Positions 52,514-60,772 of a stretch of 64,000 nucleotides of DNA are shown here, one piece after another. The notes beneath the pieces are model-generated. The model searched no databases. It had not been told where the DNA came from and saw nothing but the letters and a program-made list of their open reading frames with translations. A program made the translations under genes and the position numbers. How positions within the stretch are numbered: the first letter of the stretch is position 1; every line of letters begins with the position of its first letter. The stretch comes from Bacillus sp. V2I10 (lineage in GTDB: Bacteria; Bacillota; Bacilli; Bacillales; Bacillaceae): assembly GCF_030817055.1 (NCBI RefSeq), contig NZ_JAUSYV010000001.1, positions 3,682,001-3,746,000 of the forward strand, read 5' to 3'.

Positions 52514-52957
52514 CATTGCTTCTAAAACCTGGCTGTCAAGCTTTGCTGCTGCTTTTTCATCATATGTTTTTTCATATCCAGGTTCAGCTGAAATTTTTGA
52601 GCCGTAAAACATCACATCTCGGACTTCAGAAATGTTAAGCTCAATTAATGCAAGTTTTAACGGGACTCCCCCAAGCTTTTCAATTTTCACATGGGCATTT
52701 CCATTAATAGAATATGTAGACTCATTTGCAAGCAGCGTAATGGCCGCAGCCGGATGCTTTTTGACGTTTTCAACGATTCTGGAACGATTGTCAACAGCCA
52801 GGTAAACCCGTTCTAAATCGGGTGCATACACCCATGAAACGGCTGATACATTCGGAGATCCTGTTTCATGATCAAGAGTTGCAAAAACAGCAAATCTTTC
52901 TTTTTGGAGATTGTCAAACAAAGGCTGAATCAATTTTGTTTCTACCTTATTAGCCAT
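52502..52957 (-). CDS. Pyridoxamine 5'-phosphate oxidase family (flavin-binding split barrel) protein
   Basis: 151-residue FMN-binding split-barrel protein. Features are FAVFATLDHETGSPNVSAVSWVYA and RVYLAVDNRSRIVENVKKHPAAAITLL, the typical beta-barrel core of the PNPOx-like family; members are oxidoreductases or heme-handling proteins, and no specific role is clear. ATG (MANKVETK) follows GGAGGG; the longer frame adds 24 unlikely residues. It is not part of the B. subtilis yla order, so it may be an insertion next to the structured repeat. Confidence 0.8.
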   Translation of the reverse strand: MANKVETKLIQPLFDNLQKERFAVFATLDHETGSPNVSAVSWVYAPDLERVYLAVDNRSRIVENVKKHPAAAITLLANESTYSINGNAHVKIEKLGGVPLKLALIELNISEVRDVMFYGSKISAEPGYEKTYDEKAAAKLDSQVLEAMKKA

Positions 52958-53036
52958 TTTCTTCCCTCCATTAAAGTTGTATAATGCTATCATACCTTTT
53001 TTTATTTTTGTTTCCAACTGTAATATCACACAGAAA

Positions 53037-53195
53037 AACGAAACCGCCTGTTTAGCGCGGGCAGACAGATAAAGATTACCCGGAAAAGTCCGGTTTTGAT
53101 TTTTTTGGGGAAGCCGTTCTGGCCGAGGAATTAGGCGGTGGAGCTGGACATAAAGAAAAGCGGAACTGCCTGTTTAGCGCAGGCAGAAAAACATA
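53037..53195. repeat. Second locus of the structured dispersed repeat (one full, one partial copy)
   Basis: Full copy about 53037-53156 and a 5' partial copy 53157-53195. Shared blocks with the 25.8-26.1 kb locus: CGCCTGTTTAGCGCGGGCAG, ACAGATAA, CCGTTCTGGCCGAGG and GGTGGAGCTGGACA. The outer stem here is ACCGCCT with AGGCGGT, whereas copy A has ATCGCCC with GGGCGAT, so pairing is kept with different bases. The partial copy forms a perfect local hairpin CTGCCTG/CAGGCAG around TTTAGCG. The rest of 52958-53356 (A/T-rich) holds no gene I can support. Confidence 0.88.
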
Positions 53196-53356
53196 TATAC
53201 AGTAGCGGTTCATAAATCACAAATCAATTTTATCAGCCGGCTTCAGAATCTTTTCAACCTGTATTGACAATAAAAGTTTATCTAAGGTTTATTCACCAAA
53301 ACTAAAAAAGAAACTTAATTAAATGTAATTATCATAAAAGAATAATGAGGTGTACC

Positions 53357-53557
53357 ATGAGAGTAAAATGTGTTTTATGCGATAAAGTCGAAACCATTAA
53401 TGACGAAACGCTTCAGGCTAAGAGGCTGAGAAACCGCCCGATCCATACGTATATGTGCAATGAATGCGATCTGAGGATTGAAAATCGGACGATTGAACGG
53501 GCAAACACGGGTAATTTCAGATTGTACAGAGATAAAAAAACAGAGGAAAACTGGTAG
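53357..53557 (+). CDS. ylaI: YlaI family zinc-ribbon protein (DUF2197)
   Basis: Small protein of 66 residues with two Cys pairs, CVLC and CNEC, forming a probable zinc ribbon, and the conserved RLRNRPIHTYMC stretch. Function unknown. ATG at 53357 follows GAGG at six bases; the ATG four codons earlier has no site. The last codons include a run of seven A (53534-53540), from which a -1 shift would enter the frame of the following membrane protein. Confidence 0.88.
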   Translation: MRVKCVLCDKVETINDETLQAKRLRNRPIHTYMCNECDLRIENRTIERANTGNFRLYRDKKTEENW

Positions 53558-53640
53558 TTGTTAAACGGGGAGCTCTTATTGGCCTGTTCAGCGGTATTGT
53601 TCTTGGTCTTTTTCTGAAATTCTCTGAAATAGTCAGTGAA

Positions 53641-53988
53641 GTGAAAGTGTATGTGCTTTTACTTAACATTGATTTTATTTACAGAGAGCCTCTCCCTGAG
53701 CTTTATGAATTTGTTCTTCATTTAGCTGTTGCTGTTGTTATAGGAATTCTGTATATTTTCACTTTGAACATTTTTAATATCTCAGCTATTCTGATTAAAT
53801 GGCTGACATCATTTGTGCTTACTCTGCCGGCCATATTATTATATTTGCCTTTAACTATACTTGCCGTAAGAGAGACACCGGCAATTAACGACTTTGAAGC
53901 GATTGCCTGGTGGATATTAGGTCACATCCTGTTTGCAGCTGTAATGGCTGCCTCAGCTCAAATTATGCACAAAAAAACACCTCATTAA
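53641..53988 (+). CDS. Unrecognised small membrane protein with an unresolved start
   Basis: At least 115 residues from the first standard start (GTG 53641), with three hydrophobic segments (about 23-45, 50-72, 91-108). The frame clearly continues upstream: codons 53536-53640 encode KRGALIGLFSGIVLGLFLKF (from 53563), a good membrane helix with a basic flank, but contain no ATG, GTG or TTG before the in-frame stop at 53533. Candidates for a non-standard start are ATT at 53578 (after GGGGAG) or CTG at 53551 (after AGAGGA). The GTG has no SD. Family not recognised. Confidence 0.6.
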   Translation: MKVYVLLLNIDFIYREPLPELYEFVLHLAVAVVIGILYIFTLNIFNISAILIKWLTSFVLTLPAILLYLPLTILAVRETPAINDFEAIAWWILGHILFAAVMAASAQIMHKKTPH

Positions 53989-53999
53989 GAGGTGTTTTT
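53973..53999. terminator. Bidirectional terminator between the small membrane protein and the 94-aa gene
   Basis: AAAAACACCTC/GAGGTGTTTTT perfect 11-bp stem with a 5-base loop; it overlaps the plus-strand stop codon region. Confidence 0.88.
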
Positions 54000-54282
54000 A
54001 TTTATAATTCACATATTTTTCAGGTTCTGCTTCAATTTGATCAATCATGCTGTCAATTAATTCTGCCGGAAATCTGAATGATTTAGACTCGCCATTCAGT
54101 GTGAAGCTCACAAGATACATGACTTCATCTTTATGAACTTGAACATCGTTTAAATCATGGTTTTCCTTCAGCAATTCATCAAACAGCCTGAATGTATCAC
54201 CTGCAGCAGTATCTTCAGGACGGGCATCCGCTACAACTTTAATGGAAAGCCAATTATAAAGAGAGTCCTGAAGTGATCTCAT
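53998..54282 (-). CDS. Conserved hypothetical protein downstream of ylaH
   Basis: 94 residues, soluble, acidic; no family recognised. The start ATG overlaps the ylaH stop (ATGA), so it is translationally coupled to ylaH. Sequence such as LYNWLSIKVVADARPEDTAA, VMYLVSFTLNGESKSFRFPA and MIDQIEAEPEKYVNYK suggests a compact alpha/beta protein. A terminator follows directly, supporting that this is the real end of the ylaH transcript. Confidence 0.72.
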   Translation of the reverse strand: MRSLQDSLYNWLSIKVVADARPEDTAAGDTFRLFDELLKENHDLNDVQVHKDEVMYLVSFTLNGESKSFRFPAELIDSMIDQIEAEPEKYVNYK

Positions 54283-54602
54283 GTTGCGGCATTCCGCTCA
54301 GCTTTTTTGGACTGATGCAGACGGATCTTATAGATGATTAAGATGAGTGCTGCAACAATGAGTCCTTCAGCGACAGGAAGAAATGCACCTAAAAAGGTTA
54401 AAACTGTACACCCGAACATTAAGAACAAATAGATGACAATTGCCTTTAGAAGAGGCAGCTTTTTAGCAAACCCCAGCTTAAATACGACAATTGATAATCC
54501 GAGAATGACCAAGTATAAAATATTTGCCCCCATTTGAGTATCAGGTTCAGTTGCTGTATAGATGGAATACGCAACCGGCCACATACTTTCGTAAACGTTC
54601 AT
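54279..54602 (-). CDS. ylaH: YlaH-like membrane protein
   Basis: 107 residues with three transmembrane segments (about 25-45, 50-72, 74-95). The block VVFKLGFAKKLPLLKAIVIY and GCTVLTFLGAFLPVAEGLIVAAL matches B. subtilis YlaH. Function unknown. GGAGGGG precedes the ATG. Downstream of typA in the same direction, as in B. subtilis (ylaG-ylaH). Confidence 0.87.
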   Translation of the reverse strand: MNVYESMWPVAYSIYTATEPDTQMGANILYLVILGLSIVVFKLGFAKKLPLLKAIVIYLFLMFGCTVLTFLGAFLPVAEGLIVAALILIIYKIRLHQSKKAERNAAT

Positions 54603-54639
54603 CCCGTGTTCCCCTCCATTGCATGTCTAGGGTTATCTC

Positions 54640-56484
54640 TTACAGCAAGCCAGCTAATTTTTTCTTCTTAGCTTGTTTTTCACGCTCATTCTTATCAAGA
54701 ATTTTCTTTCTCAAACGGATTGATGTTGGAGTAAGCTCACAGTATTCATCATCGTTCAAGTATTCAAGAGATTCTTCAAGAGACATGATGCGAGGTTTTT
54801 TCATAGTATTTGTTTGATCCTTGTTTGCAGAACGGATATTCGTTTGCTGTTTCATTCTGCAAATGTTAACAACAAGATCGTTTTCACGATTGTGCTCTCC
54901 AACGATCATACCCTCATAAACATCTTTACCAGCATCCAGGAAGATAATGCCACGGTCTTCAACGCCTTGTATACCATAAGTTGTTGATTTTCCGTTTTCC
55001 ATAGAAATCAGCACGCCTTGACGACGTCCGCCAACTTGACCTGGCTGCATTGGCTGGTAGCTGTCAAATGTGTGGTTGATAATACCGAATCCGCGAGTGA
55101 TTGACATGAATTCTGTTGAATAGCCTATTAATCCGCGTGCTGGCACATTGAAAATTAAACGGACTTGACCATTACCATTATTAATCATGTCAAGCATTTC
55201 ACCTTTACGGGCACCGATAGATTCCATAACAGAACCTGTATGTTCTTCCGGTACATCAATTTGAACACGTTCAACTGGCTCACATCTGACTCCATCAATT
55301 TCTTTAACGATAACTTCTGGTTTAGATACTTGCAGTTCGTAGCCTTCACGACGCATGTTCTCGATTAAAATAGAAAGATGAAGCTCACCGCGGCCTGAAA
55401 CAATCCAAGCGTCAGGAGATTCCGTGTTTTCCACACGCAAACTAACATCAGTCTGTAATTGAGACATTAAACGCTCTTCAATTTTACGTGAAGTGACATA
55501 TTTTCCTTCGCGGCCTGCAAATGGACTGTTGTTTACAACAAATGTCATTTGAAGAGTCGGCTCATCGATACGAAGGATTGGCAATGCTTCCTGATGTTCA
55601 ACCGGGCAGACTGTTTCCCCTACGTTGATATCTTCCATTCCGGAAACAGCAACTAGATCTCCTGCTTTTGCGCTTTCAATTTCAACGCGTTTTAAGCCTT
55701 GGAAACCGAATAATTTTGTTACACGGAAATTTTTGAAAGAACCGTCAATTTTCATTAATGAAACCTGCTGGCCAACTTCCATCTTTCCGCGGAATACGCG
55801 GCCGATTCCGATACGTCCAACATAATCATTGTAATCAAGAAGAGCTACCTGGAATTGAAGAGGCTCATCTGTGTTATCAACAGGAGCTGGAATGTTCTCA
55901 ACAATAGAATCAAACAATGAAACCATGTTTTCTTCCTGATCTGCAGGGTCCGGGCTTGTGCTTGCTGTTCCATTCATAGCTGAAGCAAAAATAACCGGGA
56001 ACTCAAGCTGCTCTTCTGATGCATCAAGTTCAATAAATAAGTCAAGAACTTCATCCACTACTTCCTCTGGACGGGCAAAATCACGGTCAATTTTGTTAAC
56101 TACTACGATAGGCGTTAAATTTTGCTCAAGTGCTTTTTTAAGCACAAAGCGTGTTTGAGGCATACAGCCTTCATAAGCGTCGACAACAAGCAATACGCCG
56201 TCAACCATTTTCATGATGCGCTCAACTTCGCCGCCAAAGTCGGCATGTCCTGGTGTATCCATAATGTTGATGCGTGTATCTTTATAATTAATTGCCGTAT
56301 TTTTTGCTAAGATCGTAATTCCGCGCTCGCGCTCTAAATCATTGGAATCCATCGCTCTTTCAGCAACTTGTTCGTTCGCACGGAACGTACCTGCCTGATG
56401 AAGCATTTTGTCGACTAGAGTCGTTTTTCCGTGGTCTACGTGGGCAATAATAGCAATGTTTCGAATATCATTTCGAAGTTTCAC
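54640..56484 (-). CDS. typA: Ribosome-associated translational GTPase TypA/BipA
   Basis: EF-G-like GTPase of 614 residues that binds the 70S ribosome and helps 50S assembly and stress adaptation. G1 AHVDHGKTTL near residue 14-23, G3 DTPGHADFGGE, G4 NKIDR, domains II, III (GRGELHLSILIENMRREGYE), V and the BipA-specific C-terminal domain ending KKLAGLL. GTG start eight bases after AGGAG, giving MKLRNDIRNIAIIAHVDHG. The promoter is an extended -10 about 40 bases upstream. Confidence 0.96.
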   Translation of the reverse strand: MKLRNDIRNIAIIAHVDHGKTTLVDKMLHQAGTFRANEQVAERAMDSNDLERERGITILAKNTAINYKDTRINIMDTPGHADFGGEVERIMKMVDGVLLVVDAYEGCMPQTRFVLKKALEQNLTPIVVVNKIDRDFARPEEVVDEVLDLFIELDASEEQLEFPVIFASAMNGTASTSPDPADQEENMVSLFDSIVENIPAPVDNTDEPLQFQVALLDYNDYVGRIGIGRVFRGKMEVGQQVSLMKIDGSFKNFRVTKLFGFQGLKRVEIESAKAGDLVAVSGMEDINVGETVCPVEHQEALPILRIDEPTLQMTFVVNNSPFAGREGKYVTSRKIEERLMSQLQTDVSLRVENTESPDAWIVSGRGELHLSILIENMRREGYELQVSKPEVIVKEIDGVRCEPVERVQIDVPEEHTGSVMESIGARKGEMLDMINNGNGQVRLIFNVPARGLIGYSTEFMSITRGFGIINHTFDSYQPMQPGQVGGRRQGVLISMENGKSTTYGIQGVEDRGIIFLDAGKDVYEGMIVGEHNRENDLVVNICRMKQQTNIRSANKDQTNTMKKPRIMSLEESLEYLNDDEYCELTPTSIRLRKKILDKNEREKQAKKKKLAGLL

Positions 56485-56520
56485 ATTTTCATCTCCTAAA
56501 AAATTAAAATAACCTTATGT

Positions 56521-56529
56521 ATTATACCA
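56521..56529 (-). promoter_or_regulatory. Extended -10 promoter for typA
   Basis: Minus strand TGGTATAAT, consensus TATAAT with TGn, about 37 bases before the GTG start. No consensus -35 (TTTTTT at 17 bp). Confidence 0.65.
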
Positions 56530-56624
56530 CAAACTTTTATAGAAAAAAGGAATCATTTTATGTAAACTAATAAAAGGGACAAAATTTGCTGTCCAAACGG
56601 TTCTTGAAAGGGATGAAATATCAG

Positions 56625-56810
56625 ATGAAATCTGGAAAATGGGTCTTCTTTCTTTTAGCATTCATTGCAGCTGCCTCGATGGTAAGCGTCGGCATAGCGG
56701 TTGGTGAAAGAAGTATTTTAGGCATAGTGATCTCTATTATTGCCATTATTGCGGCAATGGGATTTGGATTTGCTACAAAAAAGAAAATGCGGGATAAAGG
56801 AATTCTTTAA
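56625..56810 (+). CDS. ylaF: YlaF family small membrane protein
   Basis: About 61 residues with two transmembrane helices (about 4-22 and 27-48) and a basic C-terminal end (FATKKKMRDKG). Matches the B. subtilis YlaF pattern (KWVFFLLAFIAAASMVSVGI, AIIAAMGFGF). Start ATG at 56625 gives the family length; ATG at 56613 is possible. Divergent from typA, as in B. subtilis. Confidence 0.78.
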   Translation: MKSGKWVFFLLAFIAAASMVSVGIAVGERSILGIVISIIAIIAAMGFGFATKKKMRDKGIL

Positions 56811-56811
56811 C

Positions 56812-56842
56812 AAAAGCCTGGGCTCCGAGTCCCAGGTTTTTT
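56812..56842 (+). terminator. Intrinsic terminator after ylaF
   Basis: AAGCCTGGG/CCCAGG stem with an 8-base loop followed by six T on the plus strand. Confidence 0.85.
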
Positions 56843-56848
56843 CACATT

Positions 56849-56870
56849 AAAAAACCCCTAAATAAGGGGC
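56849..56870 (-). terminator. Intrinsic terminator after the acetyltransferase gene
   Basis: GCCCCTTATTTAGGGG on the minus strand (5-bp GC stem) followed by TTTTTT. Confidence 0.7.
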
Positions 56871-57325
56871 TATACAGGTTTTACAGTGATTATATATTCT
56901 TTGCCTTCAGAATCTTTTTCTGATTTAAGCTGTTCAAATCCGCATCCCCCTAAAAACTTCAGCCAGTCCAGCCTCGAAGCCGGACAGCCAGCGAATACTG
57001 CTTTATGGCCATCGCCTTTTAATTGTGCCGATATCTGCTCGATCATTTTCATACCGAGACCTTGATTACGGTGCTTGGGATGAATCAGGACCGTTCCAAT
57101 CCACGGTTTCTCATTGGAAGGAGCCCAGTTAAGATGAAAGGAGATGCCAATTTTTTCTGCTGACTTCATCCAAATGAGCCAAGTGCCGTTATACATTTTA
57201 TATGATGTCATGTATTCTTCTGCCTGATCTGGCCTGCATTCCTCTTCATGCCAGGCTTCGCTTGCTGAAATCAGCTCTGCAAAGAAAGGATAATCTTTTT
57301 CTTCAAATAAACGGTAATTCAGCAT
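56870..57325 (-). CDS. GNAT family N-acetyltransferase
   Basis: 151 residues with the GNAT acetyl-CoA motif WIGTVLIHPKHRNQGLGMKM (R/Q-x-x-G-x-G/A form HRNQGLGM) and CPASRLDWLKFLGGCGFEQL. Substrate unknown. Its ATG immediately follows the suhB-type stop codon (TAGATG), so it is coupled to that gene. Confidence 0.82.
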   Translation of the reverse strand: MLNYRLFEEKDYPFFAELISASEAWHEEECRPDQAEEYMTSYKMYNGTWLIWMKSAEKIGISFHLNWAPSNEKPWIGTVLIHPKHRNQGLGMKMIEQISAQLKGDGHKAVFAGCPASRLDWLKFLGGCGFEQLKSEKDSEGKEYIITVKPV

Positions 57326-58117
57326 CTACTTATGCAGATAATCCTTTAGAATAGTGGAGTGAATCCCTTTTTTTGCAACGAAAATACTGTTTTGTCCAAT
57401 CAGATTTATTTTTTCACCATCTAATGTCGTTGCTTTAGCCCCAACTTCATCGAGTAAAATCAGACCGGCAGCAAAATCCCATGGAGCAAGTCTCAGCGTA
57501 ATATAAGCATCAAGCCTTCCTGATGCAACATAGGCAAATTCTAGTGTGGCAGAACCATATGACCGTGTTCCTCTGACCGCTTTTGCAACTGGAACTAATA
57601 AGTTATGATCAAATCGTTTATTTTCCATGACCCATGTTGCATTCAAAGCAATCACAGCCTGGTTTAAAGGAACATCCTTCAGCTCGGGGAGTCTGTAATC
57701 ATTCATATAGGCTCCTTTGCCCTTGACTGCATGGTATAGCTCGTCATGAACAACATCATAGATCAGACCGACTTGTCCTACCCCATCTTCATAAATTCCG
57801 ATTGAAATGGCGAAATTCCTTTGCTGATGAACAAAATTCATTGTTCCGTCTATCGGGTCCACAATCCAGACAATTCCTTCTAAAGATTGTATGTCGTGAC
57901 CAAATCCTTCTTCCCCAAGGATCCTGTGCTCCGGGTATGTTTCATTAATTTTCGAAATGAAATATTGCTCGGTTTCTTTATCCATATTGGTGACAAGATC
58001 ATCCGGATTAGATTTTGACTGGATCTGCAGCACATTTTGAAAAGACTGTCTGATCGTTTCTCCTGCCGCGTAAATCCATGTTTTTGCATCACTTTCGATC
58101 TTAGACCAATTTGCCAT
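57326..58117 (-). CDS. suhB: Inositol monophosphatase family protein (YktC/SuhB type)
   Basis: Mg-dependent, Li-sensitive phosphatase fold acting on inositol-1-phosphate or similar (in B. subtilis YktC). 263 residues with ILGEEGFG (metal ligand Glu70), WIVDPIDGTMNFVH (Asp87, Asp90) and WDFAAGLILLDEVGA (Asp near 213). Followed directly by an acetyltransferase gene. Real substrate may be a nucleotide or NADP-type phosphate; not determinable. Confidence 0.9.
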   Translation of the reverse strand: MANWSKIESDAKTWIYAAGETIRQSFQNVLQIQSKSNPDDLVTNMDKETEQYFISKINETYPEHRILGEEGFGHDIQSLEGIVWIVDPIDGTMNFVHQQRNFAISIGIYEDGVGQVGLIYDVVHDELYHAVKGKGAYMNDYRLPELKDVPLNQAVIALNATWVMENKRFDHNLLVPVAKAVRGTRSYGSATLEFAYVASGRLDAYITLRLAPWDFAAGLILLDEVGAKATTLDGEKINLIGQNSIFVAKKGIHSTILKDYLHK

Positions 58118-58232
58118 GTATAAACCTTCTTTCTATGTAGGTAAGCTATTTATATAAAATAAGAATAACGCAAGGAAATTATGGAAAGCAAGCAAATGGC
58201 GCACTCATCTGCCCAAAAATCAGCTACTCAGA

Positions 58233-58260
58233 TAAAAACGAACCCTTATGCGAGGTTCGC
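58233..58260 (-). terminator. Intrinsic terminator after the ykzI-like gene
   Basis: Minus strand CGAACC/GGTTCG stem with a 9-base loop followed by TTTTTATC. Confidence 0.7.
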
Positions 58261-58274
58261 TTTGTATGCTGCAT

Positions 58275-58463
58275 TTAAGCCTGCAGTCTGAGCCATTCTT
58301 TTCTTAGTCTCTCAAGCTTCCGTTTGCATTCATTCTTCTTTGTTTCATCTTTTTCGCTCATGGCGTCATAAAGGGTGGCCAATTCGTAATCTAATTCAAG
58401 TTTCAGCACCCCAATACGATTATCCGATTCCTTTTGTCCAGTAGTTTTCACAATTTGCTTCAT
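58275..58463 (-). CDS. Small helical protein, YkzI-like
   Basis: 62 residues, highly charged and mostly helical (LKLELDYELATLYDAMSEKD, ECKRKLERLRKEWLRLQ), no membrane segment. By location between yktB and the YktC phosphatase it corresponds to B. subtilis ykzI; function unknown. AAAGGGGCGG precedes the ATG and a terminator follows. Confidence 0.65.
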   Translation of the reverse strand: MKQIVKTTGQKESDNRIGVLKLELDYELATLYDAMSEKDETKKNECKRKLERLRKEWLRLQA

Positions 58464-58716
58464 CTTTCTACCGCCCCTTTCAAATATTGTCTATAATTGT
58501 TAACCAGCGACTTTTCATTTGGCGTAATTTTCTGATATTTTTATATATGATATGAAACTTGAAAATAGGATGCAACTTGGAAGTGAAAATTGTGTATTTA
58601 CCTATTATTTAGTTAATACCACATTTTCATAGTGTCGAAACGTGCAAGTTTCTTTCGGATATGCTGGCTGATGTGCTAAAATGGTGGCATGCAACGTGAT
58701 CAGGAGGTAGTAAGAA

Positions 58717-59355
58717 ATGGACTTCAAAGGATTTACAAATGAAGATTTCGATGTTTTTAAAATTGACGGCTTAGATGAGCGAATGGAAGCATTAATTCAT
58801 ACAGTAAGGCCAAAGCTTGAGCAGTTAGGTGAAAAATTTGCCTCAGAACTCTCAGGAATGACGGGGGATGAAATGTTTGCACATGTTGCAAAGCACGCAC
58901 GCCGGTCGGTTAACCCGCCTAAAGATACTTGGGTTGCATTCGCAAGCAATAAGCGCGGATATAAAATGCTTCCCCACTTTCAAATCGGCTTATGGGAAAC
59001 TCACGCCTTCGCCTGGTTTGCGGTTATTTATGAGTCTCCTGTAAAAGACCAATACGGAGCCGAGCTTGCAAAAAACTGGACCAGGCTGCGTTCACATATC
59101 CCCGACCATTTCGTCTGGTCGGCGGACCATACAAAACCGGAAGTATCTGTTCAAAAAGACATGAGCCAAGAAGACTTCCAAAAAATGTTTGAACGCCTTG
59201 AAAATGTCAAAAAAGCTGAATTATTATGCGGAATTAAAATTGACAGAGAAGATGCCGTTAAAATGAGCGGAAAAGAATTTACAGACAAAATGGAAGAAAC
59301 ATTTAAAACGCTGCTTCCTCTTTATACTATTGCTCAAAAGGCTGCTGTGTCATAA
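58717..59355 (+). CDS. yktB: YktB family protein (DUF1054, UPF0637)
   Basis: Conserved cytoplasmic protein of 212 residues, the B. subtilis YktB length; function unknown. Blocks FKGFTNEDFDVFKIDGLDER, HARRSVNPPKDTWVAFA, RGYKMLPHFQIGLWETHAF and LLCGIKIDREDAVKMSG match the family. GGAGG precedes the ATG; an extended -10 (TGCTAAAAT, about 58672) is a plausible promoter. Confidence 0.92.
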   Translation: MDFKGFTNEDFDVFKIDGLDERMEALIHTVRPKLEQLGEKFASELSGMTGDEMFAHVAKHARRSVNPPKDTWVAFASNKRGYKMLPHFQIGLWETHAFAWFAVIYESPVKDQYGAELAKNWTRLRSHIPDHFVWSADHTKPEVSVQKDMSQEDFQKMFERLENVKKAELLCGIKIDREDAVKMSGKEFTDKMEETFKTLLPLYTIAQKAAVS

Positions 59356-59365
59356 AAAATACACA

Positions 59366-59390
59366 AAAGGACGGGATGAACCCGTCCTTT
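59366..59390. terminator. Bidirectional terminator between yktB and yktA
   Basis: AAAGGACGGG/CCCGTCCTTT perfect 10-bp stem with a 5-base loop; it overlaps the yktA stop region. Confidence 0.9.
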
Positions 59391-59659
59391 TACATTTTAA
59401 TTTTATCAGCATCGCTGCTTTCTCTGCTTTTTTTAATGGCGCGGTAAGAAGAATACCCGCTCATTTCTTCAAAATCATCACAGAGATTCTTCTCTTCTGC
59501 TTTGCTTGGGACAATCTCTTTGAATCTCCGGTATGCTTTCATCAAGTCTTCCCGGCTGATCCCGCTCTCATATGCTTTTTCAATCGATTGGAAAAATGCA
59601 ATCACATCAATGATTTCATTTGTGCTCCAATCAGGCTGAATCGGATATTGATAATCCAT
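59390..59659 (-). CDS. yktA: YktA family protein (UPF0223)
   Basis: 89 residues, helical, begins MDYQYPIQPDWSTNEIIDVI and contains YRRFKEIVPSKAEEKNLC and GYSSYRAIKKS, matching UPF0223. Function unknown. Convergent with yktB across a shared terminator, as in B. subtilis. Confidence 0.92.
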   Translation of the reverse strand: MDYQYPIQPDWSTNEIIDVIAFFQSIEKAYESGISREDLMKAYRRFKEIVPSKAEEKNLCDDFEEMSGYSSYRAIKKSRESSDADKIKM

Positions 59660-59695
59660 TGTTCCTCACCTGCCATTTCCTGCTTGATTAGTTAG

Positions 59696-60652
59696 TTAAC
59701 TCCATCTTTGTCTTATTTCGCCGGCCTCAGTTATCATCCTCGAGAGAAGCTGTTCAACGCTCGGTACGTCGCGGATTAAGCCTGTAACTTGTCCGGCCCA
59801 CGCAAAACCATTGTCAATCATACCATCATATATGTATCTTTTGTTAGCATGGCCGCTAATATAATCTTTTAACTGCTCATAATCAGCTTGTTTTTGCTCC
59901 ATCTCCAATATTTTAGCTGTCCAAAGTCCCGCTAGTGCTCTAGCCGGCGCTCCAATACTGCGTTTAATGACAACAGTATCCCGTTCTGAACTGTTTACAA
60001 GGGCATGTTTGTATTCTGAATGCGCATGTACACATTCTTGTGTAGCAATAAACCTCGTTCCCATTTCAATTCCTTCTGCTCCGAGACTGAGTGCAGCCAT
60101 CAATCCCCTGCCGTCACCAATTCCTCCGGATGCAATAACAGGAATGGACACCGAATCAACCACTTGGGGTATTAAAACGAACGTTCCGGTGTCATCTCTT
60201 CCAAGGTGGCCTCCTCCTTCATGTCCTACAACCATAACAGCGTCTGCTCCAAGTTCTTCTGCTTTTTCAGCTTGCCTTCTGGCAGCCACCAGAACAAGCT
60301 TTTTTACGTTTGTTCCTTTTAATTGATCAAAGATAGCGGAAGGATTGCCTCCTGTCATTGAAATGACAGGTACTTCTTCTTCAATTGCCACATCCAGCAG
60401 ATCTGAGAATGGTCTTCCGTGCTGGCCGACCGCAAAATTCACACCAAACGGCTTATCTGTTTTTTTGCGGACTTTTGCAATCTCTTCCCGAAGCAGTTCA
60501 GGTTCTCCAAGAGACATCGCTGTTATTTGGCCCAGTCCGCCTGCGTTTGATACAGCAGCTGCCAAATCAGAATATGCAAGGTATGCAAGTCCTCCCTGAA
60601 TAATTGGGTATTGAATGTTTAAAAGCTCTGTAATTCTAGTCTTCCATTCCAT
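59696..60652 (-). CDS. Nitronate monooxygenase / FabK-like FMN enzyme
   Basis: FMN-dependent TIM-barrel flavoenzyme of 318 residues (2-nitropropane dioxygenase family). Visible features: QYPIIQGGLAYLAYSDLAAA, NAGGLGQITA, GVNFAVG, VVGHEGGGHLGRDD (the His/Gly-rich catalytic loop), VIASGGIGDGRGLMAALSLG and MGTRFIATQEC (FMN phosphate loop). The same fold includes enoyl-ACP reductase FabK, so the exact activity is not settled by sequence. GAAAGGGG precedes the ATG. Confidence 0.85.
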   Translation of the reverse strand: MEWKTRITELLNIQYPIIQGGLAYLAYSDLAAAVSNAGGLGQITAMSLGEPELLREEIAKVRKKTDKPFGVNFAVGQHGRPFSDLLDVAIEEEVPVISMTGGNPSAIFDQLKGTNVKKLVLVAARRQAEKAEELGADAVMVVGHEGGGHLGRDDTGTFVLIPQVVDSVSIPVIASGGIGDGRGLMAALSLGAEGIEMGTRFIATQECVHAHSEYKHALVNSSERDTVVIKRSIGAPARALAGLWTAKILEMEQKQADYEQLKDYISGHANKRYIYDGMIDNGFAWAGQVTGLIRDVPSVEQLLSRMITEAGEIRQRWS

Positions 60653-60741
60653 TTAAAAATCCCCTTTCTTTGATGCACATGAAATCCCTTGTGATATTCA
60701 AATTCTCTTTTTCTGTTTCAACTCCTTTTTTTAAAGGCAAT

Positions 60742-60765
60742 AAAAAAAGGCAGCTCAGGCTGCCT
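60742..60765 (-). terminator. Intrinsic terminator after the phosphotriesterase-like gene
   Basis: AGGCAGC/GCTGCCT perfect 7-bp stem with a 4-base loop followed on the minus strand by seven T. Confidence 0.85.
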
Positions 60766-60772
60766 CAAAAAA

